64,000 nucleotides of DNA from Osedax fenrisi. Its lineage: Eukaryota > Annelida > Polychaeta > Sabellida > Siboglinidae. The position numbers and the translations under genes were made by a program. The notes under the pieces were generated by a model. The model was not told where the DNA came from. It ran no database searches and was given only the letters and a program-made list of their open reading frames with translations. Below, piece by piece: positions 10,834 to 23,717 of this stretch (position 1 is its first letter; each line of letters begins with the position of its first letter). The stretch is from assembly GCA_964019155.1 (NCBI GenBank), contig OZ025243.1:13600944-13664943 (forward strand), given 5' to 3'.

Positions 10834-11215
10834 GGTATACTTGAGATTGTGGGATTAAATTGAATGAAATAGATAATAATAAATATAATAATAAATGTAT
10901 AAAAACTGGTCGTAACAGGGATATTTTTGAAGAAGTTTGGTATTCAGTCCGTTTTGCTATATGACGAGTTGACTTGACAAGCACCGGTTGACTTTAGTAG
11001 GCCCCTGGTATGCTTGGTGGCAGCCGGGCAATGATGGTCCGATTGTCTGAGATGTAAGGCAGTGTATCGTCCGAGGTAGAATTGATGGATCTGTATGTAA
11101 GTAAATACAGCAGTAGACTATCTAGGTGTAAGTTGGTAGCTAACCTCAAATGAAGGTTGGTAGATCCGACTACCAAAAGCAAATTCCCAAGGGAGATCCA
11201 CGGGAGAATATCAGT
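10834..11215 (-). promoter_or_regulatory. LINE 5' leader / probable internal promoter region
   Basis: This stretch precedes ORF1 and has distinctly higher GC and complexity than the AT-rich DNA beyond it, which returns at about 11215. In this class of elements the 5' leader carries the internal promoter; no specific motif was identified here. Confidence 0.5.
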
Positions 11216-11939
11216 TATAATATTATTATAAACTACTAGTTAATTAATTTTATAAATAGTAAATAATGTAGCTAAGTATGAATATACATAAACAGTATGT
11301 AATATATATTTGAATTTAATTAATTTATAGAATTTATAATTCTATTATCTTTGTGATTATTATTTATTTTTTAGGATTTTTATTTTGTTATAATAAAATG
11401 TAAACAAATACTAAATATAATTATATCTAAATAAGATATGATTATAATTTAAAGACAACTATTATGTATTTCAAATAAGTTGGATATTAATATTTAATAT
11501 ATATTAATATAATAGATAATATAAAAAATAAATGAATACGTACTTATCTTTATAATAATAATACAATTAAAAGATATTTAAAAGCTAAGCAGTTATTACC
11601 ACAACTATATATTGGTTGCTATATAAACAGTAACATGTATATATACATATAAATACGCCTTTGTAAATATAATATATGTGGTATACTTAATTTTTAAGAT
11701 GTTAGAATACGTAATAAATACATCATTATCATTATATTTAGATTTTTATATTTTTTTTTCTATAATAAATATATATATATGCAATGTATGTATTAAATTC
11801 AAAATCACACTTAAAGGGTATGCAGCGATTGTTTTTATTTACATAGATAGCATTATGTTTAAACGAGAAGAGTAGTTTATAAGATGTGATAAAAATAATT
11901 TGTTTCAAGAAATAACAAATTATTATATAAATTAAAAAT

Positions 11940-11975
<36 letters not shown>
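11216..11975. other. AT-rich spacer ending in (TA)n
   Basis: No gene seen. It closes with a (TA)n tract at 11944-11973 that abuts the next LINE. Confidence 0.6.
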
Positions 11976-14870
11976 AACAGCACGGCGGGTAACCCCGGTA
12001 AATAACCTCGACTGGCCAGCTAAATATTGCATGGATATGACTAGCTTCTAACAAAACTAGTCCAACATTTCTTATATTAATAGAAATAAAATAAAGTCTT
12101 TTCTATCAAGCAGCAGCGATATAAATAGTTGACGAGGTGAATTATCTATTAAGGACGACGGCAACTTCATATCTACTCGAAGGCGTTATAGCAGCCCCAT
12201 TCACGGCTTCAATACTGCGCTGGAGAAAGCAACGGGAAACTAATCCAGTAAAATTCCCACGAAAACAAACATGACAGCACACATAGAAATAAAATTAGCA
12301 CCTAAGATAACCTCTAATCAATCGGTCAGCCTTTCAAATATTACTGGGGATGAGCGATACTATGGTATAAGTACAGTCGGTAAGGATGACGAGGCTATCT
12401 TAAATCCACAAGTAAGGATTGTTTCTGAGAAAATCGTCTTGAAACACATAGATATTAATAGCTACCTACAAAATATAAGTATAGCGACATGTCAGAACAA
12501 TGAATAATTGAAATACAGACATTATTACAAGGGAAATGGGAAGGAATGGGATAGATTTAATGGGAATAAGTGAGACGAATTGGAAGCGGATAGGACAAGT
12601 AAAATCCGATAACTATTCAGTATATTTTAGTTGAAACGATACAATTGAAAGAAAAGGGTGGCATTCATATGCACAGAAAAAATAAAACAATGTCTTCTTG
12701 GGTTCAATCCTATAAGTGACAGAATAATAACAATTCGTATCCAAGGTAAACTTATAAATTTCACATTCATAAATGTATACGCTCGTACTTTAACAGCATA
12801 TGAAGAGGAGATGGATTATGTCTACGATGCCCTTACAAAAAGCAATCGAAATAACTCAAAAAGGTTACATCATGTATGTCATTGGCAATTGAAATGCTAA
12901 AATGGGTAAACAAAATACAGCTGGGTAACTGGTAGTTTTGGACTGGGGATTAGAAATGAAAGAGGTGAATACAATGTTCAAGCAACATACAAGAAGACTA
13001 TATACTTGGAAGTCGCCGGATAAAATTACTAGAAACCAGATTGATTATATATTATGTATCTACAGGTCGATAGAAAAGCTCTATAAAAAGAGTAACAATT
13101 ATCCCTAGAGCAGACTGTGGCACAGATCACAAATTGTTAATAACTATTGTCAAGATTAATCTCAAACAAACTAAAAGAAATAAGAATACTCAAAAATATG
13201 ACCTAGAAAATATTGATACGAAATATACTGTAGAAGTCAAAAATAGATTCAGTATACTACATGTAGATAGCAAAAATCCTGAAGATTTATGGATTGATAT
13301 ACGTGATGCTGTGATATAGACGGCTGAGAAATGGATACCAAAAGTAAAGAAGAGGAAAGTTACAAAATAGGTTAACCGAAGAAACAATAAAAATAGCGGA
13401 GGAGAGAAGAGAGGCAAAAGGAAAAGGTGAAATAGAAAAATATAAAAAACTTAATGAAGAATTTCAAAAAAAAAGCAAGGTATGATAAGGAGATAAATTT
13501 AAGAGATAAATGTAGACAAATAGAACAAAATAATAAAAAGGGAAGAACAAGAGATCTAAACAAGGAAATAAAAGATATAACTGGATCATATATATAGCTC
13601 TATAGAGCTATATGCGGAGTTATGAATATAAGTTCCGGAAAGACGGCTACTAAAGAAAAAGAAGTTAAAATTATATGGCAACAATACACAGAAGAGTTAA
13701 CAGAAGAGATCCTAAAATCACTGATACTTTCCCGAAATGAGAAATGAAGATGAACCTTATATACTAGAGACAGGGGTAAATGACGCTATCAAGCATATAT
13801 CAAATCGGAAATCATCTGGGTGTATACCTATATATCTTCTAAAAGCAGGTAGAGATGCATCTATAAAAATATGTTTAATTATATTCAATAACATATGGAG
13901 GACTAAGGAATGGCCAAGAGGTTGGAAGAAATCTGTTTATCTCCCGATATATAAGAAAGGAGGTAAGAAATAATTTGGGAACTATCGAACTATTGCTCTG
14001 ATCTCGCATGCTAGCAAGATATTCCTTCGAATTATTCAGAAAAGATTAGAAAATGTCCTTATCCCAGAACTACCTATTGAACAAGCAGGTTTTAGAAAAG
14101 GAAGAGGAATAAGAGATCGTATAGCTAATTTGCGGTGGATGATGGAAACAGCCAAAGAACACAACAGTAATGTGTATATGTGTTTCATCGACTATAAAAA
14201 GGCTTTCGACTGCATAGATAATGAGAGACTATGGGTGGTACTCAAAGAAATAGGAGTTCCAGTACACATAAAGGATTCTGTGAGAGGGAAATGCGCAGAA
14301 GGCTAGCAATGGGTAGATCTGCAGTGGGGGACTAACGAAAATATTGAAAGATAGAGGAATTACCCTCAGAACAAAGATTAGGCTAGTAAAATCTTTAGTT
14401 TTCCTATAGTATTATACGGAGCAGAATCTTGTACAATGAGAAAGCTTGAAAGTAAGATGATAGATGATTTTGAGTTGTGGTATTGGAGATGTCTGCTAAG
14501 AGTAACATGGACCGACAGAAAGACAAATGTATGGGTTATTGATAATATAAAACCAGAATGGACGCTTGAGTCAAGGATAGTCAAGGCATCATTATGTTAC
14601 TTTGGCCATGTTATAAGAGCAGGCGGAATGGAATATGAAGTGATGGTAGGAAGAATGGGGGGTTATAGAAGCAGAGGGAGACCACGGCAAAGATGGCTGG
14701 ATAGCATAAAGAAAAACTTCTATGGAACTTTCTTCAACATGATGCGAGCCTCAAGATATAGGAGGGGTTGGAGAGCTGCTGTCATCAATGTCGCCAGGTG
14801 TCGGATACGACTCGACGACACAGGTTAACAGAGACCATGGTATACCTTAAATACCTACAAATTACAATTC
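11976..14870 (+). pseudogene. Decayed RTE/CFDP2-like non-LTR retrotransposon
   Basis: The 5' leader includes TGGCCAGC and CTGCGCTGGAGAAAGCAACG, followed by a short open stretch at 12271-12507. Endonuclease pieces in shifting frames follow: GIDLMGISETNWKRIG (about 12550), ICTEKIKQCLLGFNPISDRI, FINVYA, then RADCGTDHKLLITIVK (13110). The RT side gives QYTEEL, SNRKSSGCIP, NYRTIALISHASKIFLRII, EQAGFRKGRGIRD and FIDYKKAFDCIDNERLW up to about 14275. The segment that should carry the catalytic FADD is deleted, and sequence resumes with the C-terminal region WRCLLRVTWTDRKTN ... CYFGHVIRAGG ... RSRGRPRQRWLD, open from 14436 to 14828. The copy is dead. Confidence 0.88.
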
Positions 14871-15343
14871 ATTAAAAAGAACTTTAAAAAAAATATATTG
14901 AATAGTTATCATTAAATGTTTAGTTGTCCTTTTAAATTTATATATTTTAATTTTAATTTGACATGAAAATATTAATATTATTAATTTTTAAATTAACTTA
15001 ACAAACTATGACTTTAGATATATATTTCTTATAAATATTAATTTAAATGTTATACCTCTAGGTATATATATGCTATAAGTATACTTGGGCATACCTATAA
15101 TAACAATCGATATGAATTAAATTCCCATATATTAATAATTAAATAGTTTTCCAATAAACATATTAACCGTTAAATTTATTTATTATTATTATTGTATATT
15201 TGTTTATTATATTAAAACTATTATTATAATTGTAATGCTAATCGTTGTAATTCTTTATTTATATTGTAATAGATTATAAAATCAATATAAAAAATATCTT
15301 GAATTAATACTATATAAATCTCTATACTTGTAAAGAAACACGT
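14871..15343. other. AT-rich spacer
   Basis: No recognisable element or gene. Confidence 0.5.
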
Positions 15344-15475
15344 TCCATTGGAACTAGTTCCTATATTTCTAAGCGTTCCCGTTCCTCGTTCCCGTTCATT
15401 ATTCTGTACCAGTTCCTTTCTGAGTTCCCGTCCCATTCCTATTTTTATACCCGTTCCTGGAACGGGAACAACATA
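15344..15475. repeat. GTTCC-rich repeat block, possible hAT-like MITE interior
   Basis: Roughly nine GTTCC or GTCCC motifs, such as CGTTCCCGTTCCTCGTTCCC, lie within 130 bp of otherwise AT-rich DNA. The block ends with a palindromic CCCGTTCCTGGAACGGG. Dense arrays of short subterminal motifs like this are common inside hAT-type non-autonomous elements. I could not find matching inverted ends, so the class is a guess. Confidence 0.45.
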
Positions 15476-15717
15476 TATATATATATATCTTACCTTATCA
15501 GATCGATCTTTTTTCTCGGCAGAAAAACATATATATATACTATGATACATCCCACTCCCATCAATTTAACACATCCTGACTATCTATCTATATATATATA
15601 TATATATACACTACATACTCTACGCACTCTACCTCTTCCTCCCATACCCCATTCCATCTAAACAGTATTGTTTCTCATGTCAATCTTGACCGTTCTTCGC
15701 ACACTCTGTGTATACAT

Positions 15718-15760
15718 AGGTTAGTAGGTTAATAGGTTAGTAGGTTAGTAAGTTACCTAA
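15718..15760. repeat. Short TTAGTAGG-type tandem repeat
   Basis: Five imperfect units of GGTTAGTA/GGTTAATA sit in a row. Confidence 0.75.
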
Positions 15761-15763
15761 TAG

Positions 15764-16524
15764 AACGGGCATAGATTTTTCGTTTACATTTAAAAGATAA
15801 ACAAAATAACTAGCTACATTTTAAACATAAATGTATAAGTTATATTTATTAAATTAATAAATGTTATACATGATTACCTATAGGTATAAATATAAATAAA
15901 CCTGATTATAATAATAATCAATATTTATGGATATATATTTATAAATATTTATTATAATAATTTGTAATAAAATATATCGGTAGGGTTACCTAATATTGTG
16001 TTCGCTTTATAACTTGTGTAATAAATTAGGTTAGATTCCTACATATTTATTTCACACGTGTTTCATAAGAACAACAAATCATGTAAACACTTCTAAATAA
16101 ATCAAGTTATGTAATAAATAGGTTGTTATATTATACACTTATAATTTGTATATGGTATATTTATTATACCAATACATATATATATATATATATATATATA
16201 CAAATATAATTATATTAGCGAACATTTTCTATAATCATGATTATATATCATATCCAGTGGACATTGCCATTAATGCATATGTCCAATGGACATTGTCAAT
16301 AGGCATATATGGCCATGGACATATAATTTAAAACTAATAATGTGTAAAACCATTTTTATTAAATGGTTCTAATGTAATAATGTGTAGTACCATTAAAATA
16401 CATCTTCAGTTTAAATTGGTAGTGTAGAAACTAGTATGATGTTACCATTCTAATGGTGCTATTATAAAGACATGTGTATTACCATTAATCACTTATTTAA
16501 AATACCATTAATTCTAACAGTATA
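15764..16524. other. AT-rich spacer with (TA)n
   Basis: It contains a (TA)n tract at 16168-16200 and a loose direct repeat of TCCAATGGACATTG-like sequence near 16250-16300. No gene seen. Confidence 0.5.
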
Positions 16525-19485
16525 GGCTATATACGTGTTGCCCTTCTCACTGACTCCACATGCAAGATCACATCTACCAAAAACATTAACATGACAAATT
16601 GTGAACTATTACTCACCAAACCACTTGTTAATAACTCAACATATTTGACTATAATTACTTATTACAGACCCCCTAATAACAATTATAATATATTTCTTAA
16701 CGAACTAACAGAAATACTTCTCGAATACTTACATATACTTACGTCTCGTACTATAATTCTTACTGTCCACTTTAACTTTCACTCTGATAAACACCACACT
16801 CCTATTTCATTGATATTTGCAATAAATGTGATCTCCATCAACATAACTGCTTCCCAACACATATACACGGTCTCACACTTTACTTCATATTTACAACCCT
16901 ATACGTTATTAATTAATGCCGCACCTACTAACGCAACACTCATTACTGACCATTATGCCATTGATATTATCATTAACAAAAAATAAATACCCCTAAAGTT
17001 ATTGTTATTGTTAATGTTATTGTTATTTTTATTTGGTGGAGTCCTTTCATCCCATCCAGGAACTTATATGAAGTTTTCACTTATAACCATATATGGCTCG
17101 TATGTACATTCGAAGCCGCTCTCATGTTAAGGCATCCATGGTTTTAACGAGAGCCGATCATTTATGTATACACAATTATATAAGATCACTTCTAAATAAT
17201 ATTTTAAGACCCATTTTATAAAATTAATTAATGGTCCGGACGAGGCTCGAACCCGTGTCCTACTACTTGTGTGTCTGACGCCTTAGCCACTGAACCACAC
17301 AGGTAGTTTTATTAGAAAAATAACTTCTTTTCATAAACTTAAAAACATTAACTTTACACAATTTTCAGTAGACATAAATTATTCCCCATATTCCACACTA
17401 ACTTCAATATCACCCGTCCAAAATGTACTTACTTTACTCCTTAATACACACCACTAACTAGTAAACTTCTACCAACACACACACAACTACACCATGGTTT
17501 CTATTGAAATTTGACTCTAAAAACGACTTGTTAGAAAGAAAAACAGAATCTACAATAAATCTCCTACTGAATATAACCTCTTTCAATTATCCCTTAACCG
17601 AAATATTTACCGCAAACTTCTAAATAAATCCAAATCCAACTTCTATAATGACAAATTCAACTGTTACAAACATGATTACAAACAGTTCTATATAATAAAC
17701 AATAAACTCCTAGGCAGAACTAAGACTATCATTTTATAAAATTAGGTATATGTATACCTACCTGAGCTACCAGATATTATCCTACGCTCTACTTTGTCTG
17801 ACTATTTTTCAGATAAAATTAAATTAATCTATGATAATCTAAACAACCTGAACGAACAATTACCTGACATACAACTCTATTATGACTGTGCCATTCGGAC
17901 ACCGACATTTACTGTGTTTTCCCTTCCCACCACTACTGAGATTTATAATCTTATTATTACCTCCAAATATTCTTCACCATCAGAAGCCCTACCCCTACAA
18001 ACTCTGAAAAAACTTGCCTTGACCATAGTACCAATATACTAACGTGTCATTGATGAATACCTTATAACTGGTATTATCCCTTCAGACCTAAAACACTCCA
18101 TTATCAGCCCTTTAATAAAAAAATCCCAACTTGACTTGAATACACTCTCTACTACAGACCAATTTCTCAACTTCCAATGTTAACTAAACTACTTGAAAAG
18201 GTAATCTACAAGAAATTGACCTCACTGCCAACAATATACTTGATACTCAGAAAAGCGCACTCAGAAAACTATACAGTACCGAAACTACTATACTCTCACT
18301 ACTCGACGACATACTGAACTCCCTTGACAATGACATCCGAACACAATTACTGGTTATATACCTCTCTCAGCATGCACACCATTAACCTATAAGTATATAT
18401 ACTTACTTATCTACAGAATACAAATAATTGGACTTGAAGATACGTATTACTCTGGTTTTCCAATTACATCACTAACATCTACATTACAAATATTAACACA
18501 TCAATATCACCCAAACGCAAAGTCATCTTTGGAGTACCTCAAGGATCGTCCCTCTCCCTAAACTATTCTGTATTTACCTACTCCCCCTTAGAAAACTTAT
18601 TAAATCATTTACTTCCGTAAAATATAATATGTATGCAGACGACATTGAAATTCACGCCATTGTCACCAATCAACCAATATTCACCTTCAATCATGTCTCA
18701 CTATAGTGTACTATCAATAAATAGCTCACCAACAACTATTTACTACTTAACCCCAATAAGACAGTACCTACTTATGAATTGTTCACCTCCGAATTCACTT
18801 CCCACCACAATATCCCCACAAATGTACCTAGGTCATACCCTAATCCATATTTCTACTACATCAACATATCTAGGCATCCATATTAATAACAAATTAACTT
18901 TTGATAAACACATATCAACATTAAAATCTTCCACGGTCGATTAAATAACAGATCACTTAAAGCGGCTAATCTACCAACTAAAAAATTGACCATGCTACAA
19001 GTATAACTTACCCACGAACACAATTAAACTGGCCATCTGTAAAAAAAAAATAGATCAACTTAAATTTATAACCATTCTTCATTCCTCCCTACTGACTAAA
19101 CAACCTTATTACCTTTATCTATTAATTTGTCTCCATACTGTACCTACGATCATCTAACTATACGGTCCTGTCTGAACCATCCTATCGCCGTAAAAAACTT
19201 GGGAAGTGTCGCTACCGCGTGTGCGCCGACAGCCTCCTTCGGAATCAACTCCCTCAATCCATAAAAACCATCAATACCTCAACAACAACATTAAAAATAA
19301 ACTAAATAAGTACCTCCTTGTACATGATATCTGAACTTTAAATATATTCGTTTTCGCCACGTTGTTTAGCCACACTTATCTGTACTAATTATTACAATTA
19401 GTTATTGTTTTTTATATATTATTGCCACACTATAAGAATTTTATAATTGAATTTGTGTTTAAATAAAATCATCACCATCATCATA
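16525..19485 (+). pseudogene. Decayed CR1/L2-like LINE, interrupted by a SINE
   Basis: Truncated within the endonuclease: TIITYYRPPNNN and ITDHYAIDIII precede the SINE at 17006-17310. After it come SDYFSDKIK, HSIISPLIKKSQLDLN, VPQGSSL, the catalytic motif as YADD (about 18632), and LGIHINNKLTFDKHIS. Many stops and frameshifts follow. The 3' end is TAAATAAAATCATCACCATC with ATC units, the same kind of tail as the 6.7-kb element. It is older than the - strand copy. Confidence 0.85.
17006..17310 (-). mobile_element. Full-length tRNA-derived SINE nested in a LINE
   Basis: On the - strand it runs from the tRNA-like head (B-box GGTTCGAGCCTCGTCC near 17250, A-box GGTTCAGTGG near 17295) through the conserved GGCTCTCGTTAAAACCATGG body to ACTCCACCAAATAAAAATAA and a tail of AACAATAAC units. 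It separates the endonuclease and reverse-transcriptase parts of the host LINE, so it inserted after that LINE. Confidence 0.9.
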
Positions 19486-19720
19486 TATGCACATTTAAAT
19501 AATTATATTAATTATTAATACACACTTATTAAATAACCTTTACAGGGATAATATTAATATTACTATTATTATTAATAATTACTATTAATATTACTATTAA
19601 TATATACCTAATACAATTACTATGAGTATATGTAGGAAAATATTATGGTAGGTTAGGTAGGTATAACTTATAACCTACCTACTTATAATATTAACTAATA
19701 ACCTAAATACATTATATATA

Positions 19721-20579
19721 GGAGAAAGTAACTTAATACGGACAATCTTGTATCTCAGAAACCATAAATCCTACCAAAAAATGTTTAATGAATATCATAT
19801 TCATAATTATATAATTAGTCTAAATAAGTATTTTTATTTTTTTAATTAATCAAAATAGTTCTGTATATCCAATAAACTGATTTTTTATTACGTTTTTAAA
19901 TTTATTAAAATAAATGTCAACTTAAAACCTTCTCAAGAATATAAAAATGTATCGATATAAAACATAACAATATATTATTAAAAACTAATGCATTCTAAAC
20001 ATTATATACATAATTTCTATATTTGATATAAAATATTCATTAAGTTATAAGCATATATCTAGAGGTCATATAAGTTCCTAATACGGACACCCTATAACCA
20101 ATCAGCGTGTGAACTATTCTGATTTTCAAAAAAAAAGTCAAAAAGTCGCGGGCGTAATACTATTAATAACAACAATGAAGATAAATCTAAAAATATTATT
20201 ATTTATATACTTGATTTGTATAAATTAAATAATAAAAATTAATTACTAACTAAATTATATTAAATTATTCATAAAATTAATTAGGTATACCTATAAATAG
20301 TATAATTTTAATTTATCTCATTTGTTCATCAATAATATATAGTTTATATAGTGGTATATAGATTGTCCGTATTATAACATGGGGTGTCCGTAATTGGACA
20401 TAGGTACCGAATACGGACACCCTCGTTATCTATTGAATAAAAAGATTAAATAACATTTTAAAATCACAATAATATCTATAATCATAAAATATTAATAAAT
20501 TTTAATTTTTGAATACAAATATTGACTAAAATGATAAGACCATTTATTGTTAAAGTGTCCGTATTAGGTTACTTTCCCT
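19721..20579. mobile_element. Non-autonomous DNA transposon with TIRs and TA duplication
   Basis: The 859-bp element has inverted ends of about 24 bp: left GGAGAAAGTAACTTAATACG followed by GACA, right (read inward) AGGGAAAGTAACCTAATACG followed by GACA. TA lies directly outside both ends (19719-19720 and 20580-20581). The motif TAATACGGACA(CCC) recurs inside near 20072 (direct), 20362 and 20381 (inverted) and 20410 (direct). No open frame is present, so it needs an outside transposase. TA duplication fits Tc1/mariner-like and several other superfamilies. Confidence 0.82.
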
Positions 20580-20725
20580 TATACACATAAAAATATAGCT
20601 TATACTCTATATTCCAGCATATATGCTTATTGTATGTCATATTATTTATCGTTAATGAAAATGAAAAATATATCATCCATATTATCTTCAATATTATATA
20701 ATATGTTATAATAGATAACCTAATG

Positions 20726-20728
<3 letters not shown>

Positions 20729-20786
<58 letters not shown>
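20729..20786. repeat. (TA)n microsatellite
   Basis: About 29 TA units. Confidence 0.95.
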
Positions 20787-20787
<1 letters not shown>

Positions 20788-20789
20788 TA

Positions 20790-21589
20790 ATAATAATCAT
20801 ATTTTAGATGTTATCCTGGATAAACGAAAAAGCAGAGTTTATCAAGTCGTTCACACAATTTGATTGTGGGGAGAAAAATCATATATAAAATTAAAATAGT
20901 ATTAAATAAATTAATTGATTATAAAATTTCTATCTAGGATATCAGTAAAAAAATAAATAAAGCTGTATCAACTAGGAGGATTTGGGGTTTAAATATCCAA
21001 TGCCTTAAGGAACTTACTTTCGTCAATAGTAAGAACACTGGCAACGATTACCTCTTCGTCCGATACACGAACCATTACCGGCCACATAAAGAATCAATAT
21101 AAATTACTCGAGAATATCTTATATGTATTATTAAATATTAAAAATAAAAATAAGACTTCCTGAATAGAAAATAATACTGATAGAATGTTAAATAATATTT
21201 GAATAAAATATAATGTATAGGATTACTTGAGGTAATACAAATTGTAAGGTATATAAATGTTATATATTATAAAATATGTAGGTACAATTTAAAACAAAAT
21301 ATAAAAATAAAATTTCAAAAAAACCCACAATCATTCTCATCATATATTTAAAATAAATAATTGTACAATATATAACAAAAACAAATTAAACCAATAAAAC
21401 ACTAAAATTAAAAATGTATAACAAATTAAAAATATAATAAAACTATATAAATAAAAGCTATAAAACTATAAAATAAATTTTTTTAAATAAATAATGATAA
21501 ATACTGATAATATAAGGTAGCAAATAAATTAATTAATATATCACATAATACAATAATTAAAAATATAAAATATAAAATGAATAAGACAA
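20790..21589. other. AT-rich spacer; possible 3' UTR of the next LINE fragment
   Basis: The DNA from about 21270 to 21590 is A-rich and may be the 3' tail of the - strand LINE fragment that follows. Otherwise nothing is recognised. Confidence 0.4.
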
Positions 21590-21862
21590 TATCATAAATG
21601 ATTTAAAAATAGTTTTAAAATTATTCATTTTAGTAATGTTTGTTATTTGTTGTGGTAATCTGTTCCACACCATTGTACCTGTATTCGATAAACAAAATGC
21701 TTTTCGGTCAGTTCTTACTTTTATTCTATGAAATATATTGCCATTATAAGATTTACCATTATATAATAATTGTAAATGTGTCCTATATAGGATATATCCT
21801 ATTCATATTCTATCTCGTAATGGATAGAATAAAATCTACTAATTTAGTATATTATGTTATAT
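21590..21862 (-). pseudogene. 5'-truncated LINE C-terminal fragment
   Basis: The - strand reads THLQLLYNG, KVRTDRKAFCLSNTGTMVWN, RLPQQITNI and FKTIFKSFM. This is the conserved C-terminal end of CR1/L2-type reverse transcriptases (the 'G..WN.LP..I' signature). Codons are AT-rich and the element is cut off upstream. Confidence 0.7.
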
Positions 21863-22235
21863 AATATAGTATGTATTATGTATTGATAAGTGTTATATGT
21901 ATATTATATGTAGGTATTATATGTATCCTATATGTAGGTATTACCTACCTGGAGGCCTATAATGTTGTACAATTCTATTAATATACATCGAATAAATATA
22001 ATATTCCTACACATATATATGTGTATATAGTATATACAATATACATATATATTTGTGTGTATTCAATGAATATTATTTATGTATATATGTAATACATATT
22101 ATAAGTGTAATACATATTATGTGTTATGTACATATGTATATATTATGTACATATGTATAACTATTCGCGTACGAATATAGGTGTGAGATAGAGAGAGCGC
22201 GATCTTCTATATAGGATATGTATCATCGATATATA

Positions 22236-22354
22236 TATATATAAAGTTTCTTTATATTGATGGTATGTATATTGTTTGTAGGTAAGTATATATATATACA
22301 TTATATATAATACATACAATATACATATCATCGATATAAAGAAACTTTCTCTAT
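22236..22354. repeat. Long imperfect inverted repeat (cruciform/hairpin)
   Basis: Arms at about 22238-22275 and 22316-22354 pair over ~38 nt with few mismatches; both carry AAAGTTTCTTTATAT and ATGTATATTGT on opposite strands. The spacer is about 40 nt. A third related stretch, ATGTATCATCGATATAT, lies just upstream at about 22218. Confidence 0.7.
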
Positions 22355-22795
22355 AACACATTATATACATTATATGTGTTATATTGTTTTAATAGAGTAT
22401 TAATATGCATATACTACGTACAATATACATTGTACATTGTACGACATATGTTCAACGTATGTATATTGAACGTGTTCGTGTGTATGTACATCGTTATCTA
22501 TATATGGTAATTTGTTATTTGATTTTTATATGAGTCACGCCAGATTACGCGAATGACTCATTCCGAGTGTTTCAGATATATCATTTAATATTGTAATGAT
22601 CTCGTTTTCTTCAACCATATGAAAGTAGTCTATGTATTGCAAATAACCTCCTAACTGATAGGTGAATCTATCAGTTATTGTCACGAGTATGTGTTGTGAA
22701 TTCGTACAACTATCTTAAGACTATTACAATATTACTCGATTACTGAAACTATATTGTATATAGTATATATTTATATATATATATACTATTTTGTA

Positions 22796-22799
22796 TATA

Positions 22800-22849
<50 letters not shown>

Positions 22850-22853
22850 TATA

Positions 22854-22936
<83 letters not shown>

Positions 22937-23045
22937 TATATACTATATACAATATATACTATATACAATATATACTATATACAAAATATGTATATACAAT
23001 ATATACTATATACAAAATATATATATATATATATATATAAATAAT
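22796..23045. repeat. Compound (TA)n / ACTATATACAATAT satellite-like tract
   Basis: Long TA arrays with ACTATA interruptions grade into tandem ACTATATACAATAT units (about 22940-23015). Confidence 0.9.
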
Positions 23046-23049
23046 ATAT

Positions 23050-23661
23050 GAACTAATAATATCATCTGAACGTGGTTTAGTGAATCGGTGAGTCATAGAT
23101 CTACATATAATGAGTATGAACGCGAGCATATGTGTAATTATTTAATCCTGCGCATGCGTCAGCTGTCAATGTCTGATTTGTTGTTATTTCAGTTTTTAAA
23201 TTTGTGTATCTAGGTTCTGAATATTATCTCGAGTAAAGTTAGTTTTTGACATTAATTATGCATGCCATTTACACACTAATTATATCATTGCGTTTAGTTT
23301 ATTATTATGAACATTATGCATTATAGATCTATCAATTTAAATATTGTTACGATTAGTCAAACTAAGTTTTATTTTTAAATAATACAGTTATTGATACTTT
23401 TAAATATGGTAAATTATGAATTCATTATGAAATTATTATTACTTATTGTAGTATAGACATGGATACAAAAGTATATATGAATAATTACATCTATTTGCAA
23501 ATTAAAATTATACCATTTATAAAAATTATCTTACTGTTCACTTTACATAAATGGTATTTATATACTGTATAATATAGTATACAAAGTATATTAAATATTT
23601 TATTTTATGAAATTTACATTTTAAATAAAAACTATCACAGATATTTAATTATTATAATATA

Positions 23662-23717
<56 letters not shown>

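Larger units (their letters stand above)
6683..11215 (-). mobile_element. Near-complete CR1/L2-type non-LTR retrotransposon
   Basis: About 4.5 kb on the - strand: a GC-richer 5' leader (about 10834-11215), ORF1 with a PHD-like zinc finger (9836-10833), ORF2 with apurinic endonuclease and reverse transcriptase (7004-9835), a ~300-bp 3' UTR, and a tail of ATC/GAT units at 6683-6703 preceded by GTGCTAATAAAC. The same 3' end occurs in the fragments at 57-58 kb and, in diverged form, near 60 kb. ORF2 is uninterrupted over more than 930 codons, so the copy is young compared with others here. Target duplications could not be fixed because the flanks are AT-rich. Confidence 0.9.
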
